Below, piece after piece: positions 24,703 through 33,362 of a stretch of DNA of 64,000 nucleotides. The notes beneath the pieces were generated by a model that was not told the DNA's origin, ran no database searches, and worked only from the letters and a program-made list of their open reading frames with translations. Position 1 is the first letter of the stretch, and each line of letters begins with the position of its first letter. This DNA is from Aquabacterium sp. OR-4 (GTDB taxonomy: Bacteria; Pseudomonadota; Gammaproteobacteria; Burkholderiales; Burkholderiaceae_C), in assembly GCF_025290835.2 (NCBI RefSeq), contig NZ_JAOCQD020000001.1, positions 186,001 through 250,000 on the forward strand, in the 5' to 3' direction. The position numbers and the translations under genes are program-made.

Positions 24703-25695
24703 ATGCCCCACCGTGACCAGCCCCCCATTCTTCGCCACCCTTCGCGCCGGCAGCTGCTGGCGGCGGCCGCGCTGACGCCGCTGGCCGGTGCCAGCCGGGC
24801 GCAGGCCTTTCCGGCACGGCCGATCAACCTGATCGTGCCCTGGCCGGCCGGCGGCAGCACCGACCGCCACCTGCGCGCGCTGGCCGAGATTGCCGCCAAA
24901 CATCTGGGCCAGCCGGTGGTGGTGCAGAACCAGCCCGGTGGCGGCGGCACCACCGGCCCCGGCAGCATGGGCCTGAACGCCAAGGCCGACGGCTACACGA
25001 TCGCGCAGTTTCCGATGGGCATGCTGCGCATCCCGCACATGCAGAAGGTGCCCTGGCACCCGATCAACGACTTCAGCTTTTTGCTGGGCGTGTCGGGCTA
25101 CACCTTCGGCTTCGTGGTGCGCGCCGACAGCCCGCACAAGAGCTTTGCCGAGTACATCGCCGCGGCCAAGAAGCAGCCGGGCGGCATCAACTTCGGCAGC
25201 ACCGGCAACGGCACCAGCCCGCACCTGCTGATGGAAGAGGTGGCCGACGCCGCCAAGGTGGAGCTCACGCATGTGCCGTTCAAGGGCAATGCCGACCTGA
25301 TGCAGGCCTTGCTGGGTGGCCATGTGATGGCCGCCAGCGATGCCACGGGCTGGGACAAGTTCGTCGACGCCGGCCAGATGCGCCTGCTGGCCACCTTTGG
25401 CGAGCAGCGCACCAAGCGCTGGCCGCAGGTGCCCACCGCCAAGGAGCTGGGCTACAACGTGGTGGGCAACTCGCCCTACGGCCTGGTGGCGCCCAAGGGA
25501 CTGGACCCGGCCATCGCCCAGCGCCTGCACGACGCGTTCAAGAAGGCCATGGACGACCCCGAGCACCTGAAGGTGCTCGACCAGCTCAACCAGCAGCCCT
25601 GGTACAAGACCGGCCCCGAGTACCTGGCCTGGGCCAAGGACGGCTTTGCCAAGGACAAGGCGCTGATCGAGCGGCTGGGGCTGGCGGCCAAGTAG
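24703..25695 (+). CDS. Bug family (TctC-like) tripartite tricarboxylate transporter substrate-binding protein
   Basis: A 330-residue periplasmic binding protein. RRQLLAAAALTPLAGASRAQA is a signal with a twin-arginine-like start; the Bug pattern is clear (INLIVPWPAGGSTDRHLRAL, VVVQNQPGGGGTTG, then FGSTGNGTSPHLLMEE). Burkholderiales carry many such genes, usually without the TctA/TctB membrane subunits, for capture of carboxylates or aromatic acids; none are adjacent here. The divergent IclR regulator suggests induction by its ligand. Starts at 24688, 24697 and 24703 are in frame; 24703 has a GCGGA at usable distance. Confidence 0.9.
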   Translation: MPHRDQPPILRHPSRRQLLAAAALTPLAGASRAQAFPARPINLIVPWPAGGSTDRHLRALAEIAAKHLGQPVVVQNQPGGGGTTGPGSMGLNAKADGYTIAQFPMGMLRIPHMQKVPWHPINDFSFLLGVSGYTFGFVVRADSPHKSFAEYIAAAKKQPGGINFGSTGNGTSPHLLMEEVADAAKVELTHVPFKGNADLMQALLGGHVMAASDATGWDKFVDAGQMRLLATFGEQRTKRWPQVPTAKELGYNVVGNSPYGLVAPKGLDPAIAQRLHDAFKKAMDDPEHLKVLDQLNQQPWYKTGPEYLAWAKDGFAKDKALIERLGLAAK

Positions 25696-25697
25696 CT

Positions 25698-25803
25698 GGG
25701 GCACCCGGCGCCGCGGGGACGCGGCGCCACCCGCCGGGCGGGTAGCGCGGCCCGCTTGGGAGCGGCCCGGCGCTGGGCCGCGTGGGGCACCCGGCGCCGC
25801 GGG
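25698..25803. repeat. Dispersed palindromic repeat, copy A
   Basis: On the minus strand, 25775-25698 matches 32081-32159 over about 79 bases at roughly 85 percent by eye. Its core is GCGCCGGGCCGCTCCCAAGC, followed by the 15-base inverted repeat ACCCGCCCGGCGGGT. The 20-base end GGGGCACCCGGCGCCGCGGG occurs twice as a direct repeat (25698-25717 and 25784-25803). It sits between the convergent stops of the Bug and GDT1 genes and ends two bases before the latter. Confidence 0.75.
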
Positions 25804-25805
25804 AA

Positions 25806-26378
25806 TCAGATCAGCGAGCCGACGTTCAGCAGCGTCAGCACGCCCAGCACCGCGAAGATCATCGCCGCCACGGCGTGCACCATGCGCATGCTCACGCGCT
25901 TGGCCACCTGGTCGCCCAGCAGCACGGCGGGCACGTTGGCGGCCATCATGCCCAGCGTGGTGCCGGCCACCACCGCCCACAGCTCGCTGTAGCGTGCGGC
26001 CAGGGCCACGGTGGCGATCTGGGTCTTGTCGCCCATCTCGGCCAGAAAGAAGGCCAGCACCGTGGTGCCAAACACGCCCAGGCGCGGGTTCTCGGGCTCG
26101 GCATCGCCGTCGAGCTGGTCGGGCACCAGCATCCACACGGCCATGGCCAGAAAGCCGCCGCCGATCACCCAGCGCAGCAGCGTGGGGCCCATCAGCCCCG
26201 CCAGCCAGCCGCCCAGCCAGCCGGCTGCCGCATGGTTGGCCAGCGTGGCCACCAGGATGCCCAGGATGATGGGCACGGGTTTGCGAAAGCGCGCGGCCAG
26301 CAGCACCGCGAGCAGCTGGGTCTTGTCACCCATTTCGCCGAGGGCCACGATGCCGGTGGAGACGAGAAAGGCTTCCAC
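25806..26378 (-). CDS. TMEM165/GDT1 family cation (Mn/Ca) exporter
   Basis: A 190-residue inner-membrane protein with six predicted spans arranged as two repeats, each carrying the family motif: ALGEMGDKTQLLAVLL near residue 12 and FLAEMGDKTQIATVAL near residue 112. GDT1/UPF0016 proteins export Mn2+ or Ca2+ in exchange for protons; bacterial members protect against manganese excess. The start is a GTG at 26378. I looked for a yybP-ykoY manganese riboswitch in the 129-base gap upstream and did not see one. A dispersed repeat lies just past the stop. Confidence 0.88.
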   Translation of the reverse strand: MEAFLVSTGIVALGEMGDKTQLLAVLLAARFRKPVPIILGILVATLANHAAAGWLGGWLAGLMGPTLLRWVIGGGFLAMAVWMLVPDQLDGDAEPENPRLGVFGTTVLAFFLAEMGDKTQIATVALAARYSELWAVVAGTTLGMMAANVPAVLLGDQVAKRVSMRMVHAVAAMIFAVLGVLTLLNVGSLI

Positions 26379-26507
26379 GATGGGGTTGTTGGCGCCGGGC
26401 GGCGCATCAGGCAGGGCGGCGCAGTGTAGCGACGCCGCCTGTCGGGCCGCTGTCGCCGCGCGGTGGCCGTGGCGCGCGCAGGGCCCGGGCCGGCGTTCAG
26501 GCGCCTG

Positions 26508-27182
26508 TCAGCCGGGCTGTGCTGCCCCGGTCTGGCCCGCCAGCTGGGCGGCCACGAACGCCTCGAACACCGGCCACAAGGCGCTGCCGGGGTCGTGCGC
26601 CGGCGCCAGCTGGGCCAGCGCCAGCAGCGCGGCTTCAAAGGTGCTGAGCTGGCCTTCGCCGCGGGCGCGGCGGATGCGGTAACGCGAGGGCGGCGGTGCG
26701 GCCAGGGCCAGCCGCGGCAGGCCCTGCAGCCAGGGGCTCTGGTACAGCATGCGCCGGCTCTTGCGCCAGGTGCCGTCGATCACCACCAGCCGCAGCCGCG
26801 CCGGATCGGCCAGCCACGCCGGCGGCAGCGGCGGTGGTGCGGGCAGCGCCGCGTCGCCCGGCGTGGCCGGGTACAGCAGGATGTCGTGGCGGCCGCCCGG
26901 CGCCGGCGCGGCGGCTCCTTCATCGGCCGGGGCCCGGGCCCACTGCTCGCCCACCAGCAGCCGGCTGCCGGCCACGGCCTGGTGCAGCAGGCGCGCCGTG
27001 CCCTTGGCCTCGCGCTGCTCGCGCGGGTGTTGCAGCAGCAGCAGGGCCACCGGGCCCTGCCAGGGCAGGCCCGGCCGCGCCAGGCAGTGGCACACGCAGC
27101 GCGCGCGCAGGCAGCCCGGGCAGGCCGTGCGGCGCGGGCTCAGGCCGGCGCCGTGCTCGGGTTCGTGCTCGTGTTCGCCCAC
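26508..27182 (-). CDS. DTW domain protein (tRNA-uridine aminocarboxypropyltransferase family)
   Basis: A 224-residue protein. CPGCLRARCVCHCL is the zinc-type cysteine cluster at the N-terminus, LLLLQHPREQREAKGTARLL the substrate region, and VVIDGTWRKSRRMLYQSPWL holds the DTW motif (here DGTW). Established members (TapT/DTWD) transfer aminocarboxypropyl from SAM to a tRNA uridine (acp3U). The GTG at 27182 is the first start before the cysteine cluster; it overlaps the end of the GGDEF-EAL gene by 43 bases, implying co-transcription. A CTG or later start cannot be excluded. Confidence 0.85.
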   Translation of the reverse strand: MGEHEHEPEHGAGLSPRRTACPGCLRARCVCHCLARPGLPWQGPVALLLLQHPREQREAKGTARLLHQAVAGSRLLVGEQWARAPADEGAAAPAPGGRHDILLYPATPGDAALPAPPPLPPAWLADPARLRLVVIDGTWRKSRRMLYQSPWLQGLPRLALAAPPPSRYRIRRARGEGQLSTFEAALLALAQLAPAHDPGSALWPVFEAFVAAQLAGQTGAAQPG

Positions 27183-29794
27183 AGGGCCTCGATCGGCTCC
27201 GGGCGGTGCAGCAGGTAGCCCTGGGCCATGTCCACGCCCAGCTCGTTCAGGCGCTTCATCACCGGCTGCGTTTCCACGCACTCGGCCACGGTGCGCAGGC
27301 CCACCACCCGCGCCACGTCGACGAAGCTGCGCACCGCGGCCTCGTCGAGCGCATCGCTGCCGAGGTTGCGGATGAACTGGCCGTCGATCTTCAGCGCGTC
27401 GACCTGCAGGCGCTTGAGGTAGCCGTACGACGAGGCGCCGGCGCCGAAGTCGTCCAGCGCCACACGGGCACCGGTGGCGCGCAGCTGCTCGATGAACACC
27501 GCGGCATCGGCCAGGTTGGTGACCGCCGCGGTTTCGGTGATCTCGACGCACAGGCGCCGGCACACCGCCTCGCCGGCCTGGGCCAGCAGCTCCATCACAT
27601 GGCGGTGCATGGCGCGGTCGCCCACCGACTGGCCCGACAGGTTGACGCTGAGGCACTCGATGCGCGCCAGCGTGGCGGCCGGCAGGGCCTGCATGTGCCG
27701 CAGCACCCGGGCCAGCACCCAGCGGTCGATGCGGCTGACCAGGTGGAAGCGTTCGGCCGCCGGCAGAAAGGCGCCGGGCGCGACCAGGCTGCCGTCCACC
27801 TCGCGCAGGCGCAGCAGCACCTCGGCATGCACGCCATGGCCGTGGCCCTCGATCGGCTGGATGCGCTGCGCAAAGAGCACGAAGCGGTCGTCGTCGAGCG
27901 CCTGCTCGATGCGCGTGGCCCAGCGCATCTGGCCGTGGCGGTTGTGCATGGCCTCGTCGGTGTCGAACCAGGTGTGCACGCGGTTGCGCCCGGCCTCCTT
28001 GGCGGCATAACACGAGGTGTCGGCGGCCTGCAGGATGGCGGCGGGGCTGCTCCAGCGCGAGTCCACCGGCACCAGACCGATGCTGGCGCCGATGCGAAAG
28101 CGGCGCCCGTCGTGCACGAAGCGGAAGTCTTCCATGCGGTCGCAGATCTGCTGCGCCACGCGCTGCGCCTGCTGCGCCGAGCAGTGCTCGAGGATCACCG
28201 CAAACTCGTCGCCGCCCAGCCGCGCCACGGTGTCGCGCGAGCGCGCGGCGTCGGTCAGCAGCCGCGCCACCTGCTGCAGCAGCTGGTCGCCCACAGTGTG
28301 GCCGCAGGCATCGTTGACGAGCTTGAACTGGTCGAGGTCGACATACAGCAGCGCATGCTCGCTGCGGTCTTCCTGGGCCTTGGCCAGCATGCGCCGCAGC
28401 CGCGCCTCGAACTCGGTGCGGTTGACCAGGCCGGTCAGCGCATCGTGGCTGGCGCGCCAGCTCATCTCGCCCGACAGGCGCCGCTGCTCGGTGACATCGT
28501 GGAACACCAGCACCGCGCCCAGCACCGCGCCGCGGTCGTTGCGGATCGGGGCGGCCGAGTCCTCGATGCCGTACTCGTGGCCGTCGCGCGAGATCAGCAG
28601 CGTGTGCTGGGCCAGGCCCTTGACATCGTCGTCGGCCAGGCAGGCGGCCACCGGGTTGGGCGCCGGCTCGCGGCTGGTGTCGTTGACGATGTGGAAGACC
28701 TGCAGCAGCGGCCGGCCCTGGGCCTCGCGGCTGGTCCAGCCGGTCATGCGCTCGGCCACCGGGTTGAGCCACACCACGTCGCCCGCGGCATCGGTGGTGA
28801 TCACCGCATCGCCGATCGACTGCAGCGTCACGCGCATCAGCTCGTGCTGCTCGGCCAGCTCGCTGGCCAGGCGGCGCGTCTCGGTCACGTCGAGGTGGGT
28901 GCCGGCCACCCACTCGGCGCGGCCATCGGGCAGGCGCGACATCACGCGGCCGCGCGCCAGCACCCACACCCAGCGGCCCTCGCGGTGCCACATGCGGAAC
29001 TCGCACTCGTACAGCGGCGTCTGGCCCGACAGGTGCTGCGCCAGCAGGGCCTGCGCGCGGCCCAGGTCGTCGGGGTGCAGGCGGCCCGACCAGGCGTCCA
29101 GCTTCTGCGGGCCGAGCTCGTCCAGCGTGCAGCCCAGGATGCCGGCCCAGCGTTCGTTGAAATGCGCCTCGCCGCTGGGCACATGCCATTCCCAGGTGCC
29201 GGCGGCCGTGCCTTCGAGGATGTTGGCCAGCCGCCCGCGCTCGCGCTGCAGTGCAAGCTGGCTGCTGGCCAGCGCATCGAGCGACTGCGACTGCAGCAGC
29301 ACGGCGCGGCGGTTTTCCAGCGCCCGCACCGCGGCGATGCCCAGGCACTCGAGCACTTCGCGCTGGTGGGCGTCGAGCACGCGCGGGCGGCGGTCGATGA
29401 CGCACAGCGTGCCCACGCACTGGCCATCGGACAGGCGCAGCGGCTGCCCGGCATAAAAGCGGATGCCCGGCTCGCCCAGCACCAGCGGGTGGCGAGTGAA
29501 GCGCTCGTCGGTGTGGGTGTCGGGCACCTCCATCAGCGCATGGCCGTGGATGGCATGGCCGCAGAACGACTGCTCGCGCCGCGTCTCGGTGACACCGTCG
29601 AGCCCGTGGTTGGCCTTGAACCACTGGCGCCCGGCATCGACCAGGCTGATCAGCGAGATCGGCACCCCGCACACCAGCGAGGCCAGGCGCACGATGGCGT
29701 CAAACTCCTGCTCGGGCGGGGTGTCGAGCACGGCCAGTTCATGAAGCGCGGCCACGCGTTGCGCGTCATCGGCGGCGATGTGGGGCAGGTGCAT
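27140..29794 (-). CDS. GAF-PAS-PAS-GGDEF-EAL cyclic-di-GMP signalling protein
   Basis: An 884-residue multidomain protein: GAF domain (about 20-155), a PAS_3-type domain (about 185-300), a second PAS (about 315-435), GGDEF (about 440-605) and EAL (about 615-875). The cyclase motif is canonical (ARLGGDEFAVILE). In the EAL domain the signature is EVLLR, and the other catalytic residues are present: VNLSGQ, EITET, DDFGAG, LKIDGQFI, AECVE and QGYLL. Both activities are therefore possible. No transmembrane segment is seen, so it is a cytoplasmic sensor. The start at 29794 places MHLPHIAADD just before the GAF; an ATG at 29899 is also in frame. Confidence 0.9.
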   Translation of the reverse strand: MHLPHIAADDAQRVAALHELAVLDTPPEQEFDAIVRLASLVCGVPISLISLVDAGRQWFKANHGLDGVTETRREQSFCGHAIHGHALMEVPDTHTDERFTRHPLVLGEPGIRFYAGQPLRLSDGQCVGTLCVIDRRPRVLDAHQREVLECLGIAAVRALENRRAVLLQSQSLDALASSQLALQRERGRLANILEGTAAGTWEWHVPSGEAHFNERWAGILGCTLDELGPQKLDAWSGRLHPDDLGRAQALLAQHLSGQTPLYECEFRMWHREGRWVWVLARGRVMSRLPDGRAEWVAGTHLDVTETRRLASELAEQHELMRVTLQSIGDAVITTDAAGDVVWLNPVAERMTGWTSREAQGRPLLQVFHIVNDTSREPAPNPVAACLADDDVKGLAQHTLLISRDGHEYGIEDSAAPIRNDRGAVLGAVLVFHDVTEQRRLSGEMSWRASHDALTGLVNRTEFEARLRRMLAKAQEDRSEHALLYVDLDQFKLVNDACGHTVGDQLLQQVARLLTDAARSRDTVARLGGDEFAVILEHCSAQQAQRVAQQICDRMEDFRFVHDGRRFRIGASIGLVPVDSRWSSPAAILQAADTSCYAAKEAGRNRVHTWFDTDEAMHNRHGQMRWATRIEQALDDDRFVLFAQRIQPIEGHGHGVHAEVLLRLREVDGSLVAPGAFLPAAERFHLVSRIDRWVLARVLRHMQALPAATLARIECLSVNLSGQSVGDRAMHRHVMELLAQAGEAVCRRLCVEITETAAVTNLADAAVFIEQLRATGARVALDDFGAGASSYGYLKRLQVDALKIDGQFIRNLGSDALDEAAVRSFVDVARVVGLRTVAECVETQPVMKRLNELGVDMAQGYLLHRPEPIEALWANTSTNPSTAPA

Positions 29795-30061
29795 GGGTGC
29801 GTGTGGAGCGGGTTCGGCAGGGCGGTGCGAGGCACGGCCCCGGCACGTTGGCGGGCAGGGCGGCGGATTATCGAGGGGCCCATTCGCCGGATCGGCCATG
29901 ACCCCGCCGCGGTCAAGCCCGGCCGCCGGCCCAAAACGTGATCAAAGCCGCAGCCTGCCGGCCTGGCCCGGCGCCGCGCCGCAGCCTCGCGGTTCCGCCG
30001 GGCCGCCCCAAGGGACTGAACGCCCCCTGGTGGGCACGCGCGAAGCGCCGTGGGGTCAGGC

Positions 30062-30775
30062 TCAGGCGGCGGCCGTGGGTGCGCGGGCGTTGAGCCCGTA
30101 GCCCTTGAACTTCTCGACCACGCGCGCGATCTCGTCGTCGGGCAGCACAGCCACCGTGCTGCCGGTGGCCGCGGCCAGCTGCAGCGCGGCCAGGTACTGC
30201 TGGGCCAGGGTCTCGACCTCGCGCGCCAGCCACATGGCCTTGGCCAGGTCGCGCTCGAAGGCCAGCAGGCCGTGGTGCGCCAGCAGGCAGGCCTTGCGCT
30301 CGTGCAGCGCGGCCACCGCCACCTGCGACAGCTCGGGCGTGCCATAGGTGCGGTAGGGCGCGCAGCGGATGCCCGGGCCGCCGGCCGCGGCGATCATGTA
30401 GTGGATGGCGGGAATGGCCAGGCCCTGGATGGCCAGCACCGTGGTGTGCGTGGGGTGGCCATGCACCACGGCACCGGCCTCGGGCCGCGCCTGGTAGATG
30501 GCCAGGTGCATCAGCCACTCGCTGCTGGGCAACTGCGCGGCCGGCCAGTCGGCCGTGCCGGGGCCGGTGAAGCGCACCGGCACGATGTGCTCGGGCCGCA
30601 GCGTCTCGTAGGGCATGCCGCTGGGCGTGATCAGCATGCCCTCGGCGCCGTCGGCCAGGCGCAGGCGCACGCTCAGGTTGCCCGAGGTGCCGCTGGCCAG
30701 GCCCAGGGGCACCAGGCGGTTGGCCTCGCGCACCAGCTGCTCGCGCAGCGCGCCCTGGTCGGCGGTTTCAACCAT
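30062..30775 (-). CDS. Class II aldolase/adducin family protein
   Basis: A 237-residue class II aldolase-like protein. GLASGTSGNLSVRL is the phosphate-binding start, LITPSGMPYETL follows, and zinc ligands are in VVHGHPTHTTVLA and LLAHHGLLAF. Relatives are L-fuculose- and L-ribulose-phosphate aldolases/epimerases and 3-oxo-tetronate-4-phosphate decarboxylases. Its ATG overlaps the stop of the phosphofructokinase gene (ATGGTTGA), so the two are translated together. This pairing suggests phosphorylated-sugar catabolism, but the exact substrate is unknown. Confidence 0.88.
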   Translation of the reverse strand: MVETADQGALREQLVREANRLVPLGLASGTSGNLSVRLRLADGAEGMLITPSGMPYETLRPEHIVPVRFTGPGTADWPAAQLPSSEWLMHLAIYQARPEAGAVVHGHPTHTTVLAIQGLAIPAIHYMIAAAGGPGIRCAPYRTYGTPELSQVAVAALHERKACLLAHHGLLAFERDLAKAMWLAREVETLAQQYLAALQLAAATGSTVAVLPDDEIARVVEKFKGYGLNARAPTAAA

Positions 30776-31979
30776 GGTTCAGCACCTTGGCCACCGGCGC
30801 CGGGCGCAGCCGGTAGGCATCGGGCATGCCGCTGCCCAGCAGCGGGCGCAGGTACAGGCGGAAGGCGTCGGTCACGTCGGTGCCGCTGTCGCTGATGAAG
30901 GCGTCTTCCATGGTGCGGGTCTTGCCGGCCACGGCCTCCAGCGGCAGCAGGCTGTAGTCAGCCGCGTAATAGCCCGCTCGCTGGATGGCCACCGAGCCAT
31001 CGCGGTCGCCCCACATCGCGAACTGCACCGCCTTCTCGCCCACCTCGCGCGCCTCGCGCTGGTCGACATCGCTGACGCAGCCCACGAAGCTGCGCTGCAG
31101 GTAGCCGAAGGTGTCGCCTCGCACGCGCTTGATGCCGAGCTTGCCCTTGATCTCTTCGCACAGCAGGTCGGCCAGCGCGCCGGTGCCCGAGAGCTGCACA
31201 TTGCCGTGCGCGTCGCGCTCGAGGTCTTGCGCCAGCCTGGCGATCATCGGCGTGCCGTCGCTCGCGTGGATGCCCTCGCTGACCGCGATCACGCAGCGGC
31301 CGTGGCGCTGGTGCACGGCGTGCACATCGGCCAGGAAGCGATCGACGTCGAAGCTGCGCTCGGGCAGGTAGATCAGGTGCGGGCCATCGTCGGCAAACTT
31401 CTTGCCCAGCGCTGCGGCGGCGGTCAGGAAGCCGGCATGGCGGCCCATCACCACGCCCAGGTACACGCCGGGCAGCGCGGCGTTGTCGAGGTTGGCGCCG
31501 GCAAAGGCCTGGGCCACGAAGCGCGCCGCGCTGGGAAAGCCCGGCGTGTGGTCGTTGAGCACCAGGTCGTTGTCGATGGTCTTGGGGATGTGGATGCAGC
31601 GCAGCGGGTAGCCGGCGTCGCGCGCCTCCTGCGCCACGATGCGCACCACGTCGGACGAATCATTGCCGCCGATGTTGAAGAAGTGGCCGATGCCATGGGC
31701 CTTCATCACCTCGAACATGCGGTGGCAGTAGGCGGCATCGGGCTTGTCGCGCGTGCTGCCGAGTGCCGAGCTGGGTGTGGCCGCCACCAGCTCGAGGTTG
31801 TGGCTGGTTTCCTGCGTGAGATCGACGAAGTCTTCGTTGACGATGCCGCGCACGCCGTGGCGCGCGCCGTACACGCGGTCGATGCCCTTGTGGCGGCGGG
31901 CTTCCAGCACCACGCCCACCAGGCTCTGGTTGATCACCGCGGTGGGGCCGCCGCCCTGGGCGACGAGGATCTTGTTCAT
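30768..31979 (-). CDS. 6-phosphofructokinase family protein, possibly PPi-dependent
   Basis: A 403-residue PFK. The nucleotide/phosphate loop AQGGGPTAVIN is at residues 7-17, IGGNDSSDV at 103-111 and IPKTIDNDLVL at 131-141, with VMGRHAGFLTAA and VSEGI further on. ATP-PFKs have GGDGS; pyrophosphate enzymes have an Asp in place of that Gly. Here it is GGNDS, with Asp107 at the discriminating position, which points away from the classic ATP type and toward PPi or an atypical donor. It produces (or, with PPi, reversibly handles) fructose 1,6-bisphosphate. GGAG precedes the ATG. The overlapping class II aldolase may use the product or a related sugar phosphate. Confidence 0.88.
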   Translation of the reverse strand: MNKILVAQGGGPTAVINQSLVGVVLEARRHKGIDRVYGARHGVRGIVNEDFVDLTQETSHNLELVAATPSSALGSTRDKPDAAYCHRMFEVMKAHGIGHFFNIGGNDSSDVVRIVAQEARDAGYPLRCIHIPKTIDNDLVLNDHTPGFPSAARFVAQAFAGANLDNAALPGVYLGVVMGRHAGFLTAAAALGKKFADDGPHLIYLPERSFDVDRFLADVHAVHQRHGRCVIAVSEGIHASDGTPMIARLAQDLERDAHGNVQLSGTGALADLLCEEIKGKLGIKRVRGDTFGYLQRSFVGCVSDVDQREAREVGEKAVQFAMWGDRDGSVAIQRAGYYAADYSLLPLEAVAGKTRTMEDAFISDSGTDVTDAFRLYLRPLLGSGMPDAYRLRPAPVAKVLNHG

Positions 31980-32080
31980 GGCCGGTCTCCGACAGAGGAA
32001 GCCGGCGCGCCGCCGTGGGCGCGCGCCGATCCGCTAGCGTAGCCGGGTTTTCAGGCCGGGCCAGGTGCGCCAGACAGCGG

Positions 32081-32159
32081 GCCGAGCGCCGGGCCGCTCC
32101 CAAGCCGGCCCGCACCCGCCCGGCGGGTGGATCCGCGTACCCGCGGGGCCGGGTGCTCC
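32081..32159. repeat. Dispersed palindromic repeat, copy B
   Basis: This 79-base element matches copy A (25775-25698, opposite strand) almost throughout: GCGCCGGGCCGCTCCCAAGC, then ACCCGCCCGGCGGGTGG, then an end CCCGCGGGGCCGGGTGCTCC. It ends two bases before the stop of the EthD-family gene, the same placement as copy A relative to the GDT1 gene. The rest of the 31980-32161 gap shows no gene. Confidence 0.75.
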
Positions 32160-32161
32160 AT

Positions 32162-32476
32162 TCAGCCGACTTTCACTTCGCTGATCTGCAGCGTGGGCTG
32201 GGCGTTGGTGTAGTTGGGGATGTCGCCCAGGATCTCGGCCGCATGCGGGCCGAAGCCGGCCTGGAAGGCCTCGACCGAGGTGCAGATCAGCGCGCCCACG
32301 GCCACATAGGGCGCCGGCTGGCCCGGTGCGCCGCCGGCCAGGCCGGCATCCACGGTAAAGCCGGTGCAGGCTGCACCGATGCGCGCCTGCACCATGGGCA
32401 TGTGCTTCTCGACGTAGTAGGCCATGTCGAAGCGGGTGTCGGGCGTGTTGGGATAGAAGATGTGGACCTTGATCAT
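32162..32476 (-). CDS. EthD family protein
   Basis: A 104-residue ferredoxin-like alpha/beta barrel protein beginning MIKVHIFYPNTPDTRFDMAYYVEKHMP, the typical EthD start in which a Tyr and a His line the pocket. The second half has a GALICTSVEAFQAGFGPH segment. EthD was first noted beside ether-degrading P450 genes; most members are of unknown role. AGGAG lies 7 bases before the ATG at 32476. Downstream is copy B of the dispersed repeat. Confidence 0.85.
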   Translation of the reverse strand: MIKVHIFYPNTPDTRFDMAYYVEKHMPMVQARIGAACTGFTVDAGLAGGAPGQPAPYVAVGALICTSVEAFQAGFGPHAAEILGDIPNYTNAQPTLQISEVKVG

Positions 32477-32617
32477 GCGAAGCTCCTGGGCAGCAGTGAC
32501 GACGGGCCGCCGCACGGCGCAACTCGGCCGCTGGCAGCGCCGCGTTATCGCATGACGCACGCGTGCGGCACAGAGGGGGCAAGCCCTGTGCCGCCAGGGC
32601 ACAGGCTGCGCCGCCGG

Positions 32618-33223
32618 CTAGCTGAACAGGCCGGGTGCCACGTCGCCCAGGGTCTCGTCGGCATAGAAGCACGACGGGCACACCGCGCGGTAGCGCTCGT
32701 TGCCGCCGATCTCCACCTGCTCGCCCTGCTGCACGCGCCGGCCGTGGTGGTCGGTGCGGATGTTCATCGTGGCCTTGCGGGCGCAGGCGCAGATCGACTT
32801 CATCTCCTCCACCTCGTCGGCCAGGGTCAGCAGCGCGGCGCTGCCCGGAAAGGCCTCGCCACGGAAGTCGCTGCGCAGGCCCCAGCAGATCACCGGCACA
32901 TGGTCCACATGGGCCATGCGGTGCAGCTGGCGCACCTGCCCGGCGCTGAGGAACTGCGCCTCGTCGATCAGCACGCAGGCCAGCGCGCCGCCGGCCACCT
33001 CGCGCAGGTGCCTGGCGTCGAAGCCGGTGTCGGCGCCAAAGGTGGCGGCTTCGCGCGTGAGGCCCAGCCGCGAGCCGATGCGGCCGCTGGCCACGCGGTC
33101 GTCGTGCGCGGCGGTGAACAGCAGCACGCGCATGCCGCGTTCCTCGTAGTTGTGCGCCACCTGCAGCAAGGCGGTGGACTTGCCGGCGTTCATCGCCGCG
33201 TAGCGGAAGTAGAGCTTGCTCAC
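32618..33223 (-). CDS. tdk: Thymidine kinase (type II)
   Basis: A 201-residue thymidine kinase. The P-loop is AMNAGKST near residue 9, the Walker B/active-site motif is VLIDEAQFL (catalytic Glu within DEAQ), and the C-terminal lasso and zinc cysteines are CACARKATMN and CPSCFYADE. It phosphorylates thymidine for the salvage route to dTTP. The start is set at GTG 33223 (SKLYFRY follows, as in other bacterial TKs); an ATG at 33253 would add ten residues. Length fits the family. Confidence 0.93.
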   Translation of the reverse strand: MSKLYFRYAAMNAGKSTALLQVAHNYEERGMRVLLFTAAHDDRVASGRIGSRLGLTREAATFGADTGFDARHLREVAGGALACVLIDEAQFLSAGQVRQLHRMAHVDHVPVICWGLRSDFRGEAFPGSAALLTLADEVEEMKSICACARKATMNIRTDHHGRRVQQGEQVEIGGNERYRAVCPSCFYADETLGDVAPGLFS

Positions 33224-33362
33224 GGGGCCATTGTCGGCGCCCGATCCACGCACAGGCCAACGGCGTGGCTGCAGCCGGCGGCGGTTCTATAGTTGGCAGC
33301 TCCCGGCCGGGCACCGCGCCCGGCGCATGCGCCCCACGGGGGCCCCAGGAGCACGCCCGACG

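Noticed and set aside
26379..26507. Manganese riboswitch (yybP-ykoY) upstream of the GDT1 exporter
   Set aside because: The conserved loop sequences were not seen in the 129-base leader.
27183..29672. A fusion of the DTW protein with a long upstream frame
   Set aside because: The upstream part is an out-of-frame shadow of the GGDEF-EAL gene. The DTW family begins at the cysteine cluster just after 27182.
29985..30061. GC-rich stretch before the aldolase stop as a further dispersed repeat
   Set aside because: It resembles intergenic elements I associate with Burkholderiales, but no second copy is in this window, so the claim cannot be supported here.
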